Positions 47,690 to 56,563 of a DNA stretch of 64,000 nucleotides are shown here, in pieces. The translations under genes were made by a program, and so were the position numbers. The notes beneath the pieces were generated by a model. That model ran no database searches. It saw only the letters and a list, made by a program, of their open reading frames with translations, and had not been told where the DNA came from. Origin of the DNA: Burkholderia plantarii (GTDB taxonomy: Bacteria; Pseudomonadota; Gammaproteobacteria; Burkholderiales; Burkholderiaceae); NCBI RefSeq assembly GCF_001411805.1, contig NZ_CP007213.1:1550001-1614000 (forward strand), written 5' to 3'. The first letter of the stretch is position 1. Every line of letters starts with the position of its first letter.

Positions 47690-49003
47690 ATGGACACGCC
47701 GGGAAAACCGGCCTCGGCGCTTGGCGAGGGGCTGAGGCATTCGCTCGCCGAGGCGCGGCAGAAGGCGCGCGAGCTGGCCGATCGGGTCGAGGTGCCGGCC
47801 GCGCTGACCGGGCTCACGCAGAACGTGGCGTCGACGGCGCGCGGGATCGCCGCGGCGGGCCGGGAGCAGGCGGGGCGCCTCGCGCAGCAGGCCGGAGGCC
47901 GGCGTGCCGGGCTCGACCAGGAGGTGCGGGCGCGCCTCGAGGCCGATCTGCGGCGCCTGCGCGACCACGCGGAGCAGGGCGGCGAGAAGCTGGCCAGCTA
48001 TTTCAAGACGACCTTCGAGGTCGACAAGACCACCGCGCAGATGATCGAGGAAATGCGGGCGCGCCGGCCGATTCCCGCCGCGAGCATCGACGACATCTTC
48101 GAGCAGTGCAAGCGCGAGGCGTTCCAGCGCACGCTGGAGGAGTTCTTCCGCGAGCCGGGCGAGGCCGCCGAGGGCGCCGCGGCGGCCGCGAGCGAGGCCG
48201 GCTCGGGACGGATTCACGTCGATGCGGCGAGCGGCCGGCTCGTGATCGGCGAGCCGGCGGCGCCTCTCGCGGCCGCCGCGTTGCCCGAGCCGCCCGTCGC
48301 GCTCGCGCCGCCTGCCTCGCGCTCGGCGCCCTTGGCGCCCTTGGCGCCCGAGGCCGGCCACGCCGGGCTGGCCAGCCCGATGGCCGCGTCGTCGCTCGAT
48401 GCGAACACGCGCCGGCTCGCGCAGCAACTGGTCGGGCTGATCCTGCTGGAGACGATCGACCTGTTCATCGACGAGATCCACGACATCGCCGTGCGCGGCC
48501 CGTTCGGCGACGAGCACGGGCTGATCGCCGGCATCCACGCGCGGCGCGAACGCATCGCGAGCCAGCTCGGCAGCCGCTTCCAGGAACACCAGATCCGGGC
48601 ACGCGCCCGCGCGATCGGCCTCGAGGGCGGCATCGACGGCGTGCTCGGCGCGATCCAGCAGATTCTCGTCACGCATCTCGTGAAGACACCGCTGCACATG
48701 CTGTCGGTGATCCGCGTCTGCACCCGGTCGATGGTGCGGTGTACGCGGGTGATGGTGGGCGACGGCGAGCGCAAGTTCGACGACCTGCGGATGATCGTGG
48801 GCGGCGCCGCCAGCAGCGTGATGAGCATCCACGTGGCCGACGCGATCGCCGGGGGCGTGGCCGTGGTGCCGCTGCTGAACCTCTACGGCGAGAAGGTGGC
48901 GGCGGTGCTGACCGAGGTGATCGTCACGGCGGTGCCGCTCGGCGCCGTCTACGTGTTCGAGCGCAACAAGGGGCGCTTCAGGTTCCGCGCGGCCGGGGGC
49001 TGA
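47690..49003 (+). CDS. Unrecognised 437-residue protein
   Basis: No family recognised. Residues 1-130 are charged and helical, with an amphipathic, coiled-coil-like composition (SLAEARQKARELADRV; ARLEADLRRLRDHAEQGGEKLASYF). Residues 155-235 are Ala/Pro-rich linker. The C-terminal half (about 240-437) looks folded, with VGLILLETIDLFIDEIHDIAVRGPFG, RARARAIGLEGGIDGVLGAIQQILVTHLVKTPLHMLSVIRVC and two hydrophobic stretches near the end (AIAGGVAVVPLLNLYG; VLTEVIVTAVPLGAVYVF) that may enter the membrane. Good codon bias and a clean ATG support a real gene. No function is proposed. Confidence 0.75.
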   Translation: MDTPGKPASALGEGLRHSLAEARQKARELADRVEVPAALTGLTQNVASTARGIAAAGREQAGRLAQQAGGRRAGLDQEVRARLEADLRRLRDHAEQGGEKLASYFKTTFEVDKTTAQMIEEMRARRPIPAASIDDIFEQCKREAFQRTLEEFFREPGEAAEGAAAAASEAGSGRIHVDAASGRLVIGEPAAPLAAAALPEPPVALAPPASRSAPLAPLAPEAGHAGLASPMAASSLDANTRRLAQQLVGLILLETIDLFIDEIHDIAVRGPFGDEHGLIAGIHARRERIASQLGSRFQEHQIRARARAIGLEGGIDGVLGAIQQILVTHLVKTPLHMLSVIRVCTRSMVRCTRVMVGDGERKFDDLRMIVGGAASSVMSIHVADAIAGGVAVVPLLNLYGEKVAAVLTEVIVTAVPLGAVYVFERNKGRFRFRAAGG

Positions 49004-49175
49004 CGGCCGGGGCCGGGCGCCGCGGCGCCGCGGCGCCGTGAAAAGGATCCCGATCGCGCGGCGAGGCTAGAATGGCCAGTCCGCCCGCGACCGCGGCCGG
49101 GCGTCGGCGTCCGGCCCGGGCCGGCGCGCCGGCGCCGCCCGTCGCGCCCTGGATACCAACCGAACAGGTGAGCCC

Positions 49176-51077
49176 ATGGAACCAACCCCGCAGCGCGCCG
49201 CCGGCGCGACGCCCGCCGTCAAGCGCCACGATGTGCGCGATTTCTTCCGCCGTCCCGAACGCACCGGCTTCCAGCTCTCGCCCGACGGCCGCCATCTGTC
49301 GTTCCTCGCGCGCCATGCCGGCCGCCTCAACCTGTTCGTGCAGGCCGTCGACGAGCGCGGCCGCGTCCACGGCGAGCCGCGCGTGCTGACCAACGAATCG
49401 GCGCGCGACGTGCCCGGCCACGTCTGGAAGGGCAACGACCGCGTGCTGTACGTGAAGGACTTCGGCGGCGACGAGAACTACCACGTGCTGTCGGTGCCGA
49501 TCGACGGCGGCCCGGCCGTGGACCTGACGCCCTACGACGGCGTGCGCGCCTCGATCGTCGACGGGCTGATCGACGACGACCGCCACATCCTGCTGTCGCA
49601 CAACCGCCGCGACGCGACCGTGTTCGACGTGCTGCGGGTGGACGTGACGACCGGCGAGGCCAGCGTGATCGCCGAGAATCCCGGCAACATCCTCGGCTGG
49701 ATGACCGACCACGCGGGGCGGCTGCGCGTGGCCGTGTCGTCGGACGGCGTGAACCAGACGCTGCTCTATCGCGACGAGGAGAGCGAGCCGTTCCGGGCGC
49801 TCGCCACCACCAACTTCCGCGAGACGCTCGCGCCGATCTTCTTCACGTTCGACGACCGCCGGCTCTACGTGCTGTCCAACCGCGGGCGCGACCGCGTCGC
49901 GATCTTCGAGTTCGACCCGCAGACGGGGCTGGAGGGGACGCTGCTGTTCGAGCACCCCGAGGTGGACGTGAAGGGCATGAGCTTCTCGCGCGAGCGACGC
50001 GTGCTGACCACCGCCTGGTACGAGGACGACCGGATCCGCGCGCATCACTTCGACGCGCAGGTGGCCAACCTCTACGCCGATCTCGACGCGCGCCTGCCGG
50101 GCGGCGAATCGAGCATCGCCAGCCTGACGCGCGACGAATCGCGGATGCTGGTGCGCAACGCGCGCGACCTGTCGCCGGGCGCGGTCTGGTTCTACGACGT
50201 CGGCTCGCGCGAACTCACGCGGATCGAAGACCTGACGCCGTGGCTCGACCCCGCCGACATGGCGCCGATGCGGCCGATCGAATACACCTCGCGCGACGGG
50301 CTGCGCATCCACGGCTACCTGACGCTGCCGGCCGGCGTCGAGCCCGATGCGCCCGGCGCCGCGAAGCTGCCGCTGGTGGTGAACCCGCACGGCGGGCCGT
50401 GGGCGCGCGACCACTGGGGCTTCAATCCCGAGGTGCAGCTGCTCGCCAATCGCGGCTACGCGGTGCTGCAGATGAACTTCCGCGGCTCGATCGGCTACGG
50501 CCGCGCGTTCTGGGAGGCCAGCTTCGGCCAGTGGGGCCGCGCGATGCAGGACGACATCGACGACGGCGTCGACTGGCTGGTCGGGCAGGGGCTCGTCGAT
50601 CCGGCGCGCATCGCGATCTACGGCGCGAGCTACGGCGGCTACGCGACGCTGGCCGGCGTCGCGTTCACGCCCGAGCGCTACGCGGCCGCCGTCGACTACG
50701 TCGGCGTCTCGAACCTGTTCACGCTGCTCGAATCGATGCCGCCGTACTGGAAGCCGCTGCTCGAGATGATGTACGAGCAGATCGGCAACCCGAACACCGA
50801 GGCCGGGCGGCAGGCGCTGCACGACGCCTCGCCGCTGTTCTTCGCCGATCGCATCGTCACGCCGCTGTTCGTCGCGCAGGGCGCCAACGATCCGCGCGTC
50901 AAGCAGGCCGAGAGCGACCAGATCGTGGCCGCGCTGCGCGAGCGCGGCGTGGACGTCCAGTACATGCTGAAGGCCGACGAAGGGCACGGCTTCGCCAACG
51001 AGGAGAACCAGTACGAGTTCTACGAGGCGATGATCGCGTTCCTCGACGCGCATCTCGGCGCCGTGCGGGAGGGCTGA
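49176..51077 (+). CDS. S9 family prolyl-oligopeptidase-like serine peptidase
   Basis: 633 residues without a signal peptide. The N-terminal 370 residues form a beta-propeller of dipeptidyl-peptidase/acylaminoacyl-peptidase type (FQLSPDGRHLSFLARHAGRLNLF is the first blade). The C-terminal alpha/beta-hydrolase domain has HGGPWARDHWGF, the nucleophile Ser485 in YGASYGGYAT, Asp in QGANDPRVK and His in DEGHGFANEEN. It hydrolyses short peptides or acyl-peptides. Monocistronic, convergent with the LysR gene at 51125. Confidence 0.93.
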   Translation: MEPTPQRAAGATPAVKRHDVRDFFRRPERTGFQLSPDGRHLSFLARHAGRLNLFVQAVDERGRVHGEPRVLTNESARDVPGHVWKGNDRVLYVKDFGGDENYHVLSVPIDGGPAVDLTPYDGVRASIVDGLIDDDRHILLSHNRRDATVFDVLRVDVTTGEASVIAENPGNILGWMTDHAGRLRVAVSSDGVNQTLLYRDEESEPFRALATTNFRETLAPIFFTFDDRRLYVLSNRGRDRVAIFEFDPQTGLEGTLLFEHPEVDVKGMSFSRERRVLTTAWYEDDRIRAHHFDAQVANLYADLDARLPGGESSIASLTRDESRMLVRNARDLSPGAVWFYDVGSRELTRIEDLTPWLDPADMAPMRPIEYTSRDGLRIHGYLTLPAGVEPDAPGAAKLPLVVNPHGGPWARDHWGFNPEVQLLANRGYAVLQMNFRGSIGYGRAFWEASFGQWGRAMQDDIDDGVDWLVGQGLVDPARIAIYGASYGGYATLAGVAFTPERYAAAVDYVGVSNLFTLLESMPPYWKPLLEMMYEQIGNPNTEAGRQALHDASPLFFADRIVTPLFVAQGANDPRVKQAESDQIVAALRERGVDVQYMLKADEGHGFANEENQYEFYEAMIAFLDAHLGAVREG

Positions 51078-51124
51078 GGGCGGCCGGCGGCTGTCGGGCC
51101 GCCCGCGCCGCCCGGCAGCGCCGC

Positions 51125-52240
51125 TCAGGTCGTACCGGCCTTGCGCGTTGCGCGCCGGGCCGCCGACGCACGGTTTGCCTCGTTCGCGCCGGTCGCCCGG
51201 GGCGCGGCCGGTGCTGCCGGCGTCTGCGCCGCCTCCCTCTCCGCCACCGGCACCGCATTCTCGCCTTTCTCCTTCCTCGCGCCCGCCGCCGCCTGCTCGG
51301 GCGCGACGTCCGCGTGCGCGGCGTCCAGGCAATCCTGGAACAGCAGCGCGGCCCGCGACGGCTGCGGCGAGCGCCGGTGCAGGCTGACGAACCGGCAGCG
51401 GTACTGGAAGCGGTGCGGCGCGATCGCCTGCATGCGGCCGGCGCGCTCGAAACTCTCGGCGTAGTGATCGGGCAGGAAGCCGAGGAAGCGGCCCGAGAGG
51501 ATCAGCGTGGCGATCGATTCCTGGTCCGAGGCCGTGGCGCTGCGCGTGAGCTTCGCGCGGTGCGTGAGCTGCAGGTTCGGCGAATGGAAGCCGAGCCCGG
51601 CGAACGCATGCTCGCGAATCCGCTCCCAGCCGAGCCGCCGGTGCGAGGCGCCGAACAGCGGGTGGCCGGCGCCGCAGTAGAGCAGCATCCGCTCGTCGAA
51701 CAGCCCGGTGTAGACGAGGCTGCCCGAGCTGCGGTGTTCGGGGATGATGCCGATCTGGTAGCTGCCGTCGATCACGCCGCGCTCGATCTCCTGGATCGAG
51801 CCCACGTGCAGGTTCAGCCCCACGTCGGGAGCGGCCTGCGCGAAGCGGCGGATCGCGTCGGCGACGCGCGCGGCCGGATTGGTGGCGGTCTTGTCGAACA
51901 TCGCGATCTGCAGTTCGCCGCCCATCCGGTCGTGGATGCCGTCCACGCGGCTGCGGAATGCCTCCAGCGAGGCGAGCAGCCGCAGCGTTTCCTCGTAGAC
52001 GGTCTGCCCCTCGGGCGTCAGCGTGAAGCCGGCGCGCCCGCGCCGGCACAGCACCAGGCCGAGCCGCGTCTCGAGATCCTTCACGTGGCGGCTGATGGTC
52101 GAGATCCCGATATTGAGTTCCAGTTCGGCGGCGGCCATCCCGCCGCATTGCACGACCACCTTGAAGACGCGCAGCAGGCGCAGGTCCATGTCGCTGAGCT
52201 GGCCGAGCAGCGCGCGATGCTTGGGGCTTCTTGCTTGCAT
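51125..52240 (-). CDS. LysR family transcriptional regulator with C-terminal tail
   Basis: 371 residues, about 60 longer than usual. The helix-turn-helix (MDLRLLRVFKVVVQCGGMAAAELELNIGISTISRHVKDLETRLG) starts at residue 18, so the true start may be the ATG at 52189. The effector domain runs to about residue 305 and is followed by an Ala/Arg/Glu-rich tail of about 65 residues with no homology. Divergent from the omega-aminotransferase gene at 52344, which it probably regulates. Confidence 0.9.
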   Translation of the reverse strand: MQARSPKHRALLGQLSDMDLRLLRVFKVVVQCGGMAAAELELNIGISTISRHVKDLETRLGLVLCRRGRAGFTLTPEGQTVYEETLRLLASLEAFRSRVDGIHDRMGGELQIAMFDKTATNPAARVADAIRRFAQAAPDVGLNLHVGSIQEIERGVIDGSYQIGIIPEHRSSGSLVYTGLFDERMLLYCGAGHPLFGASHRRLGWERIREHAFAGLGFHSPNLQLTHRAKLTRSATASDQESIATLILSGRFLGFLPDHYAESFERAGRMQAIAPHRFQYRCRFVSLHRRSPQPSRAALLFQDCLDAAHADVAPEQAAAGARKEKGENAVPVAEREAAQTPAAPAAPRATGANEANRASAARRATRKAGTT

Positions 52241-52257
52241 GAATGCTCAAGTAAACA

Positions 52258-52276
52258 TTGATATTGCGATATTCAA
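52258..52276. promoter_or_regulatory. Possible LysR operator
   Basis: TTGATATTGCGATATTCAA, an imperfect dyad (TTGATAT against ATATTCAA) that also contains GATATT twice in direct orientation. It lies in the 103-bp A/T-rich gap between the divergent LysR and aminotransferase genes, where such an operator is expected. Confidence 0.45.
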
Positions 52277-52343
52277 AAGACTATCCGGCGCCCCAACAAT
52301 GCGCAACACACCGAACCACGAGGAGCGCCCCGCGCCTGCCGAC

Positions 52344-53696
52344 ATGACCGAACTGACCGCCCCCCAGCAAGCGGACGCGATCCGCACCGACGCCGCCTGG
52401 CTCGACGCCCACTGGATGCCGTTCACCGGCAACCGCCAGTTCAAGCAGGACCCGCGCATCATCGTCGAGGGCAAGGGCGCCTATTACACCGACGCGGCCG
52501 GCCGCAAGATCTTCGACGGCCTGTCGGGCCTCTGGTGCTGCGGCCTCGGCCACGGCCGCAGCGAGATCACCGAGGCGGTCAGCCGCCAGATCGCGAAGCT
52601 CGACTATGCGCCGGGCTTCCAGTTCGGCCATCCGCAGTCGTTCGAACTCGCGAACCGGATCAAGGCGCTGACGCCGGCCGGCCTCGACCACGTGTTCTTC
52701 ACGAGCTCGGGCTCGGAGGCCGCCGACACCTCGCTGAAGATGGCCCGCGCCTACTGGCGCGCCAAGGGCCGTGGCACCAAGACGCGCCTGATCGGCCGCG
52801 AGAAGGGCTACCACGGCGTGAACTTCGGTGGCATTTCGGTGGGCGGGATCGGCGCGAACCGCAAGCTGTTCGGCCAGGGCGTCGACGCCGATTTCCTGCC
52901 GCACACGCAGCTCGCGCAGAACCGCTTCTCGCGCGGCCTGCCCGAACACGGCGTCGAGCTGGCCGACCGGCTGCTCGACCTGATCGCGCTGCACGACGCG
53001 TCGAACATCGCCGCGGTGATCGTCGAGCCGTTCTCGGGCTCGGCCGGCGTGGTGGTGCCGCCCAAGGGCTACCTGAAGCGGCTGCGCGAGATCTGCACCG
53101 CGCACGACATCCTGCTGATCTTCGACGAGGTGATCACGGGCTTCGGCCGCGCCGGCGCGCTGACGGGCGCCGACGCGTTCGGCGTGATGCCGGACCTGCT
53201 CAACTTCGCGAAGCAGGTCACGAACGGCACGCAGCCGCTCGGCGGCGTGGTGGCCACCCGGGAGATCCACGACACGTTCATGGCCGCGGGCGGGCCGGAG
53301 TACCTGGTGGAGTTTCCGCACGGCTACACCTATTCGGCGCATCCGGTGGCCTGCGCGGCCGGCAACGCGGCGCTGGAACTGCTGCGCCGCGAGGACGGCG
53401 TGGGCCGCGTGCGCGCGCTCGCGCCGCATTTCGAGAACGCCGTCCACGGCCTGAAGGGCGTGCGCCACGTGGCCGACATCCGCAACTTCGGCCTCGCCGC
53501 CGGCATCTCGATCGATCCGCTGCCGGGCGAGCCGGCGCGGCGCCCGTTCGAGATCGCGATGCGCTGCTGGGAAAAGGGCTTCTACGTGCGCTACGGCGCC
53601 GACACGATCCAGCTCGCGCCGCCGTTCATCGCCGAGCCGCGCGAGATCGACAACCTGGTCGGGGCGCTGGCCGACGCGCTGAACGCGACGGCCTGA
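52344..53696 (+). CDS. Omega-amino acid-pyruvate aminotransferase (class III)
   Basis: 450 residues from the ATG at 52344; an ATG at 52299 is an alternative. Very close to the beta-alanine-pyruvate aminotransferase pattern: LDAHWMPFTGNRQFKQDPRI near the start, PLP motifs SSGSEAADTSLKMARAYW, IFDEVITGFGRAG (Asp) and NFAKQVTNGTQPLGG (Lys). It moves amino groups from beta-alanine or other omega-amino acids to pyruvate. Controlled probably by the divergent LysR. A strong terminator follows at 53745-53781. Confidence 0.93.
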   Translation: MTELTAPQQADAIRTDAAWLDAHWMPFTGNRQFKQDPRIIVEGKGAYYTDAAGRKIFDGLSGLWCCGLGHGRSEITEAVSRQIAKLDYAPGFQFGHPQSFELANRIKALTPAGLDHVFFTSSGSEAADTSLKMARAYWRAKGRGTKTRLIGREKGYHGVNFGGISVGGIGANRKLFGQGVDADFLPHTQLAQNRFSRGLPEHGVELADRLLDLIALHDASNIAAVIVEPFSGSAGVVVPPKGYLKRLREICTAHDILLIFDEVITGFGRAGALTGADAFGVMPDLLNFAKQVTNGTQPLGGVVATREIHDTFMAAGGPEYLVEFPHGYTYSAHPVACAAGNAALELLRREDGVGRVRALAPHFENAVHGLKGVRHVADIRNFGLAAGISIDPLPGEPARRPFEIAMRCWEKGFYVRYGADTIQLAPPFIAEPREIDNLVGALADALNATA

Positions 53697-53744
53697 GCAC
53701 GCGGCCGGCGACGGCATCGGCATCCGCTCGCGGCGGATGCCCGC

Positions 53745-53781
53745 ACGCGGCACCGGACGATCGCGCCGGTGCCGCGTTTTT
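53745..53781 (+). terminator. Intrinsic terminator of the omega-aminotransferase gene
   Basis: A 12-bp perfect stem (53745-53756 with 53766-53777, core CGCGGCACCGG), 9-nt loop, followed by TTTTTC. It lies 48 bp after the stop codon. Confidence 0.85.
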
Positions 53782-53825
53782 CATGGTGCCGCGTCACCTT
53801 CACGTCGCCCCGCACCCTGCACCCC

Positions 53826-55232
53826 TCAGGCCGGCTCCCAAGCCGGCAGCCTGCGTTCGAGATGCGCGGCCACCGCCAGCAGCTGGTGCTCGTCCCAATG
53901 CCGTCCCACCAGCTGCAGCCCGATCGGCAGCCCGCTCTCGGGGCAGCGGCCCGCCGGGATCACCACCGCCGGCGAGCCGCTCAGGCTGAACGGGAACACG
54001 TAGCGGTAGGTGGCCGGCTCGCGCAGCGATTCACCATGGCCGAATGCCACGTCCGGGTACACGGGGCAGATCAGCACGTCGATCTCGCGGAACCAGGCGG
54101 CCAGCTGGTAGCGCACCGTGTCGCGCATCACGAGCGCGGCGCGCAGCTCGTCGACGCTCATTTCCAGCCCGGCGCTCCACTCGAGCAGGGCCGCGATGGG
54201 CGGCGAGAACGCCTGCTTGCCGATCCGCCCGAACAGCTGCCGCCAGCCGCGGCCGCCGTCGCCGCCGAGGATCAGCACCTTCCACAGCACCTCGCAGGCC
54301 TCGTCCACCATCGGCGGCGCGCGCTCCACCACCGAGGCGACCGCGCCGTCGAGCAGCGCCGCCGCGTGCTGGAGCCGCTCGCGCACGGCCGCCGAGGGCC
54401 GCGCCGGCCCGGCGCTTTCGTGCCAGACGCCGACCCGCAGCGGGGCCAGCGGCTGGCGGCGGTAATCGCCGAACGGGGCCGGCACCGTGTCGGGATCGTG
54501 GCCGTCCGGGCCGCTGATCAGCTCGCCGAGCAGCGCGACGTCGTCCACGCCGCGCCCCATCACGGCGAACGACGAGCACAGGTGGAACAGGCCGGAGCGG
54601 TCCTGCGGGAACTGGCCCGTCAGCGGCACGCGCCACTGCGTCGGCTTCAGGCCGTACACGCCGTTGAAGTGGGCCGGCACGCGCACGCTGCCGCAGGCGT
54701 CGGAGGCGAGGCCGCCCGGGCTCATGCCGGCGGCGATCGCGGCGGCCTCGCCGCCGCTGCTGCCGCCCGCCGAGCGGTCCGGATGATGCGGATTGAGGGT
54801 GCGGCCGTGCAGCAGGTTGTCGGTCTCGAACGCCATGCACATCTCGGGCACGTTGCTGAGCCCGAGCGCGACGGCGCCGGCGTCGAACAGCCGCTGCACC
54901 ACGGTGGCGTTGGCATCGCTGGCCTTGCCGTGCAGCTCGCGCACGCCGCGGCTCGGGTGGAAGCCGCGCACGTGGCAGGCGTCCTTCAGGGTCAGCGGCA
55001 CGCCGTGCAGCGGGCCGTGCAGCCGGCCGCGCCGCAGCGCGGCGTCGGCCGCGTCGGCCTCGGCCAGCACCTGCCGGGGCGCGGCCGGCTCGATGATGGC
55101 GTTCAGGCGCGGATTGCGTTCGGCGATGCGCGCCAGATAATGCTCGGCCAGCGCGCGGCTGCTCAGGCGGCCGCGCCGTTGCAGGCCGACCAGTTCCCGC
55201 AGGGGCAGGGTATCGATGGGGATCATGGGCAT
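53826..55232 (-). CDS. Amidase signature family protein
   Basis: 468 residues from the ATG at 55232 (an ATG at 55226 is equally possible). The Ser-cisSer-Lys triad is complete: Lys in LTLKDACHVRG, cis-Ser in AGGSSGGEAAA and nucleophile Ser in DACGSVRVPAHF. The segment GLASDACGSVRVPA has Ala-Cys where many relatives have GG. It hydrolyses or forms an amide bond. As the last gene of the minus-strand cluster starting at 60771, two bases after the aminotransferase stop, it probably trims or releases the cluster product; this is inference. Confidence 0.9.
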   Translation of the reverse strand: MPMIPIDTLPLRELVGLQRRGRLSSRALAEHYLARIAERNPRLNAIIEPAAPRQVLAEADAADAALRRGRLHGPLHGVPLTLKDACHVRGFHPSRGVRELHGKASDANATVVQRLFDAGAVALGLSNVPEMCMAFETDNLLHGRTLNPHHPDRSAGGSSGGEAAAIAAGMSPGGLASDACGSVRVPAHFNGVYGLKPTQWRVPLTGQFPQDRSGLFHLCSSFAVMGRGVDDVALLGELISGPDGHDPDTVPAPFGDYRRQPLAPLRVGVWHESAGPARPSAAVRERLQHAAALLDGAVASVVERAPPMVDEACEVLWKVLILGGDGGRGWRQLFGRIGKQAFSPPIAALLEWSAGLEMSVDELRAALVMRDTVRYQLAAWFREIDVLICPVYPDVAFGHGESLREPATYRYVFPFSLSGSPAVVIPAGRCPESGLPIGLQLVGRHWDEHQLLAVAAHLERRLPAWEPA

Positions 55233-55234
55233 CG

Positions 55235-56563
55235 TCACAGCTTGCGCAGCAGCGCGTTGGGCAGGTGGTACATGGAACGCGTGACGCGACGCATCACGGC
55301 GATCTTCCAGGCCGGCAGCGCGGCCACCGCCTCCAGCGCCTCGCGCGAGCGCGCCAGCACCTCGTCGATGGTCGCGGCGCTCACGGTCAGCGGCGGGTAA
55401 TAGCGCAGCACCGGCCGCTCGGCGCGCTCGTTCATCGAGTGGCCGGCATGCACGTTGCGCTTGCCCAGCTCCATCGAGAGCAGCGATTCGTAGACGGCGC
55501 CCTTGAGCCTGAGGCCCGTCATCAGGCCGATGCCGGGCACGTCCTCGATGATCCGCGGGAAGCGCCGCGCCAGCGCCATCAGCCCCTGGCGCAGCTGCAG
55601 GCCGCGCTCGACCGAGGCCTGCACCAGCTGCTCGTCCTCGATCACGTCGAGCGAGGCCAGCGCCGCCGCGCAGGCGAACGGATGGCCGCCGCAGCTGTCG
55701 TGGTCGTCGGGCGGCGCGGGCAGGCGCGCCAGCGTCTCCTGGCGGTACATCACGCAGGCGATCGACGCGTAGCCGCCCGTCAGCCCCTTCGACAGGATCA
55801 GGATGTCGGGCTCGATGCCGCCGTATTCCACGGCGAACATCTTGCCGCAGCGGCCGAAGGCGGTCTGGATCTCGTCGGCGACGAGCAGCGTGCCGGTGCG
55901 GTCGCACAGCGCGCGGATGTCCTCCAGGTAGCCGAGCGGCGGCATGCGCAGATGGGCGCCGCCGAGGATCGGTTCGAGGTAGACGGCGCAGGCGCCGTCG
56001 CCGACCGCCTCGCGCATCGCCGCCATGTCACCGTAGGGCACGATGCTGACGTCGTCGCCGAACCGGCCGAAGCTGGCCTCGTGCTGGCGCTGGCCGAGGA
56101 TGCTCATGGCCGCCAGCGTCTTGCCGTGATACGCCCCGGCGGTGATCACGATGCGCCGGCGCGGCGCGTTGGCGGCGAGTGCGTAGCGGATCGAATGCTC
56201 CACGGCCTCGGCGCCCGACACCATGTAGCGCACCTCGCCCCAGTCGCCGGGCGCGAGCGCCTTCAGGCGCGCCGTCAGCTCCTGCTGGAGCGGATCGACG
56301 GTGCCGCGCGGCAGCCAGGCCAGCCGCGCCAGCTGCGCGTCGATGCGCTGCTGCACGCGCGGATGGCGGTGGCCGACGATGAACACGCCGTAGCTGCAGG
56401 CGAAATCCAGATAGCTGCGCCCGGTATGGTCATGCACCTCGCAGCCGGACGCCTGCGCCTCGATCTGGCTGCCGGCGATGCGGTAGAGCTTGGCCGCCGA
56501 CGCGCCCCAGTGTTTCTCGCAGGTGTCCAGCAGCTGCCGGCGGTCAAGCGTTGCGGTGTTCAT
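55235..56563 (-). CDS. Class III aminotransferase, catalytically intact
   Basis: 442 residues. The PLP site is complete: YMVSGAEAVEHSIRYALA for the phosphate, TAGAYHGKTLAAMS, Asp230 in LLVADEIQTAFGRCG and Schiff-base Lys259 in LILSKGLTGGY. It belongs to the ornithine/acetylornithine/4-aminobutyrate group and would transfer a terminal amino group. A C-terminal extension (WKIAVMRRVTRSMYHLPNALLRKL) is unusual. Its start overlaps the stop of the degenerate aminotransferase gene by 20 bases, so the two proteins are made together. Confidence 0.92.
   Translation of the reverse strand: MNTATLDRRQLLDTCEKHWGASAAKLYRIAGSQIEAQASGCEVHDHTGRSYLDFACSYGVFIVGHRHPRVQQRIDAQLARLAWLPRGTVDPLQQELTARLKALAPGDWGEVRYMVSGAEAVEHSIRYALAANAPRRRIVITAGAYHGKTLAAMSILGQRQHEASFGRFGDDVSIVPYGDMAAMREAVGDGACAVYLEPILGGAHLRMPPLGYLEDIRALCDRTGTLLVADEIQTAFGRCGKMFAVEYGGIEPDILILSKGLTGGYASIACVMYRQETLARLPAPPDDHDSCGGHPFACAAALASLDVIEDEQLVQASVERGLQLRQGLMALARRFPRIIEDVPGIGLMTGLRLKGAVYESLLSMELGKRNVHAGHSMNERAERPVLRYYPPLTVSAATIDEVLARSREALEAVAALPAWKIAVMRRVTRSMYHLPNALLRKL

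Noticed and set aside
48978..52250. 1,090-residue minus-strand frame
   Set aside because: Antisense to the S9 peptidase and in another frame of the LysR gene; biased composition and no motif.
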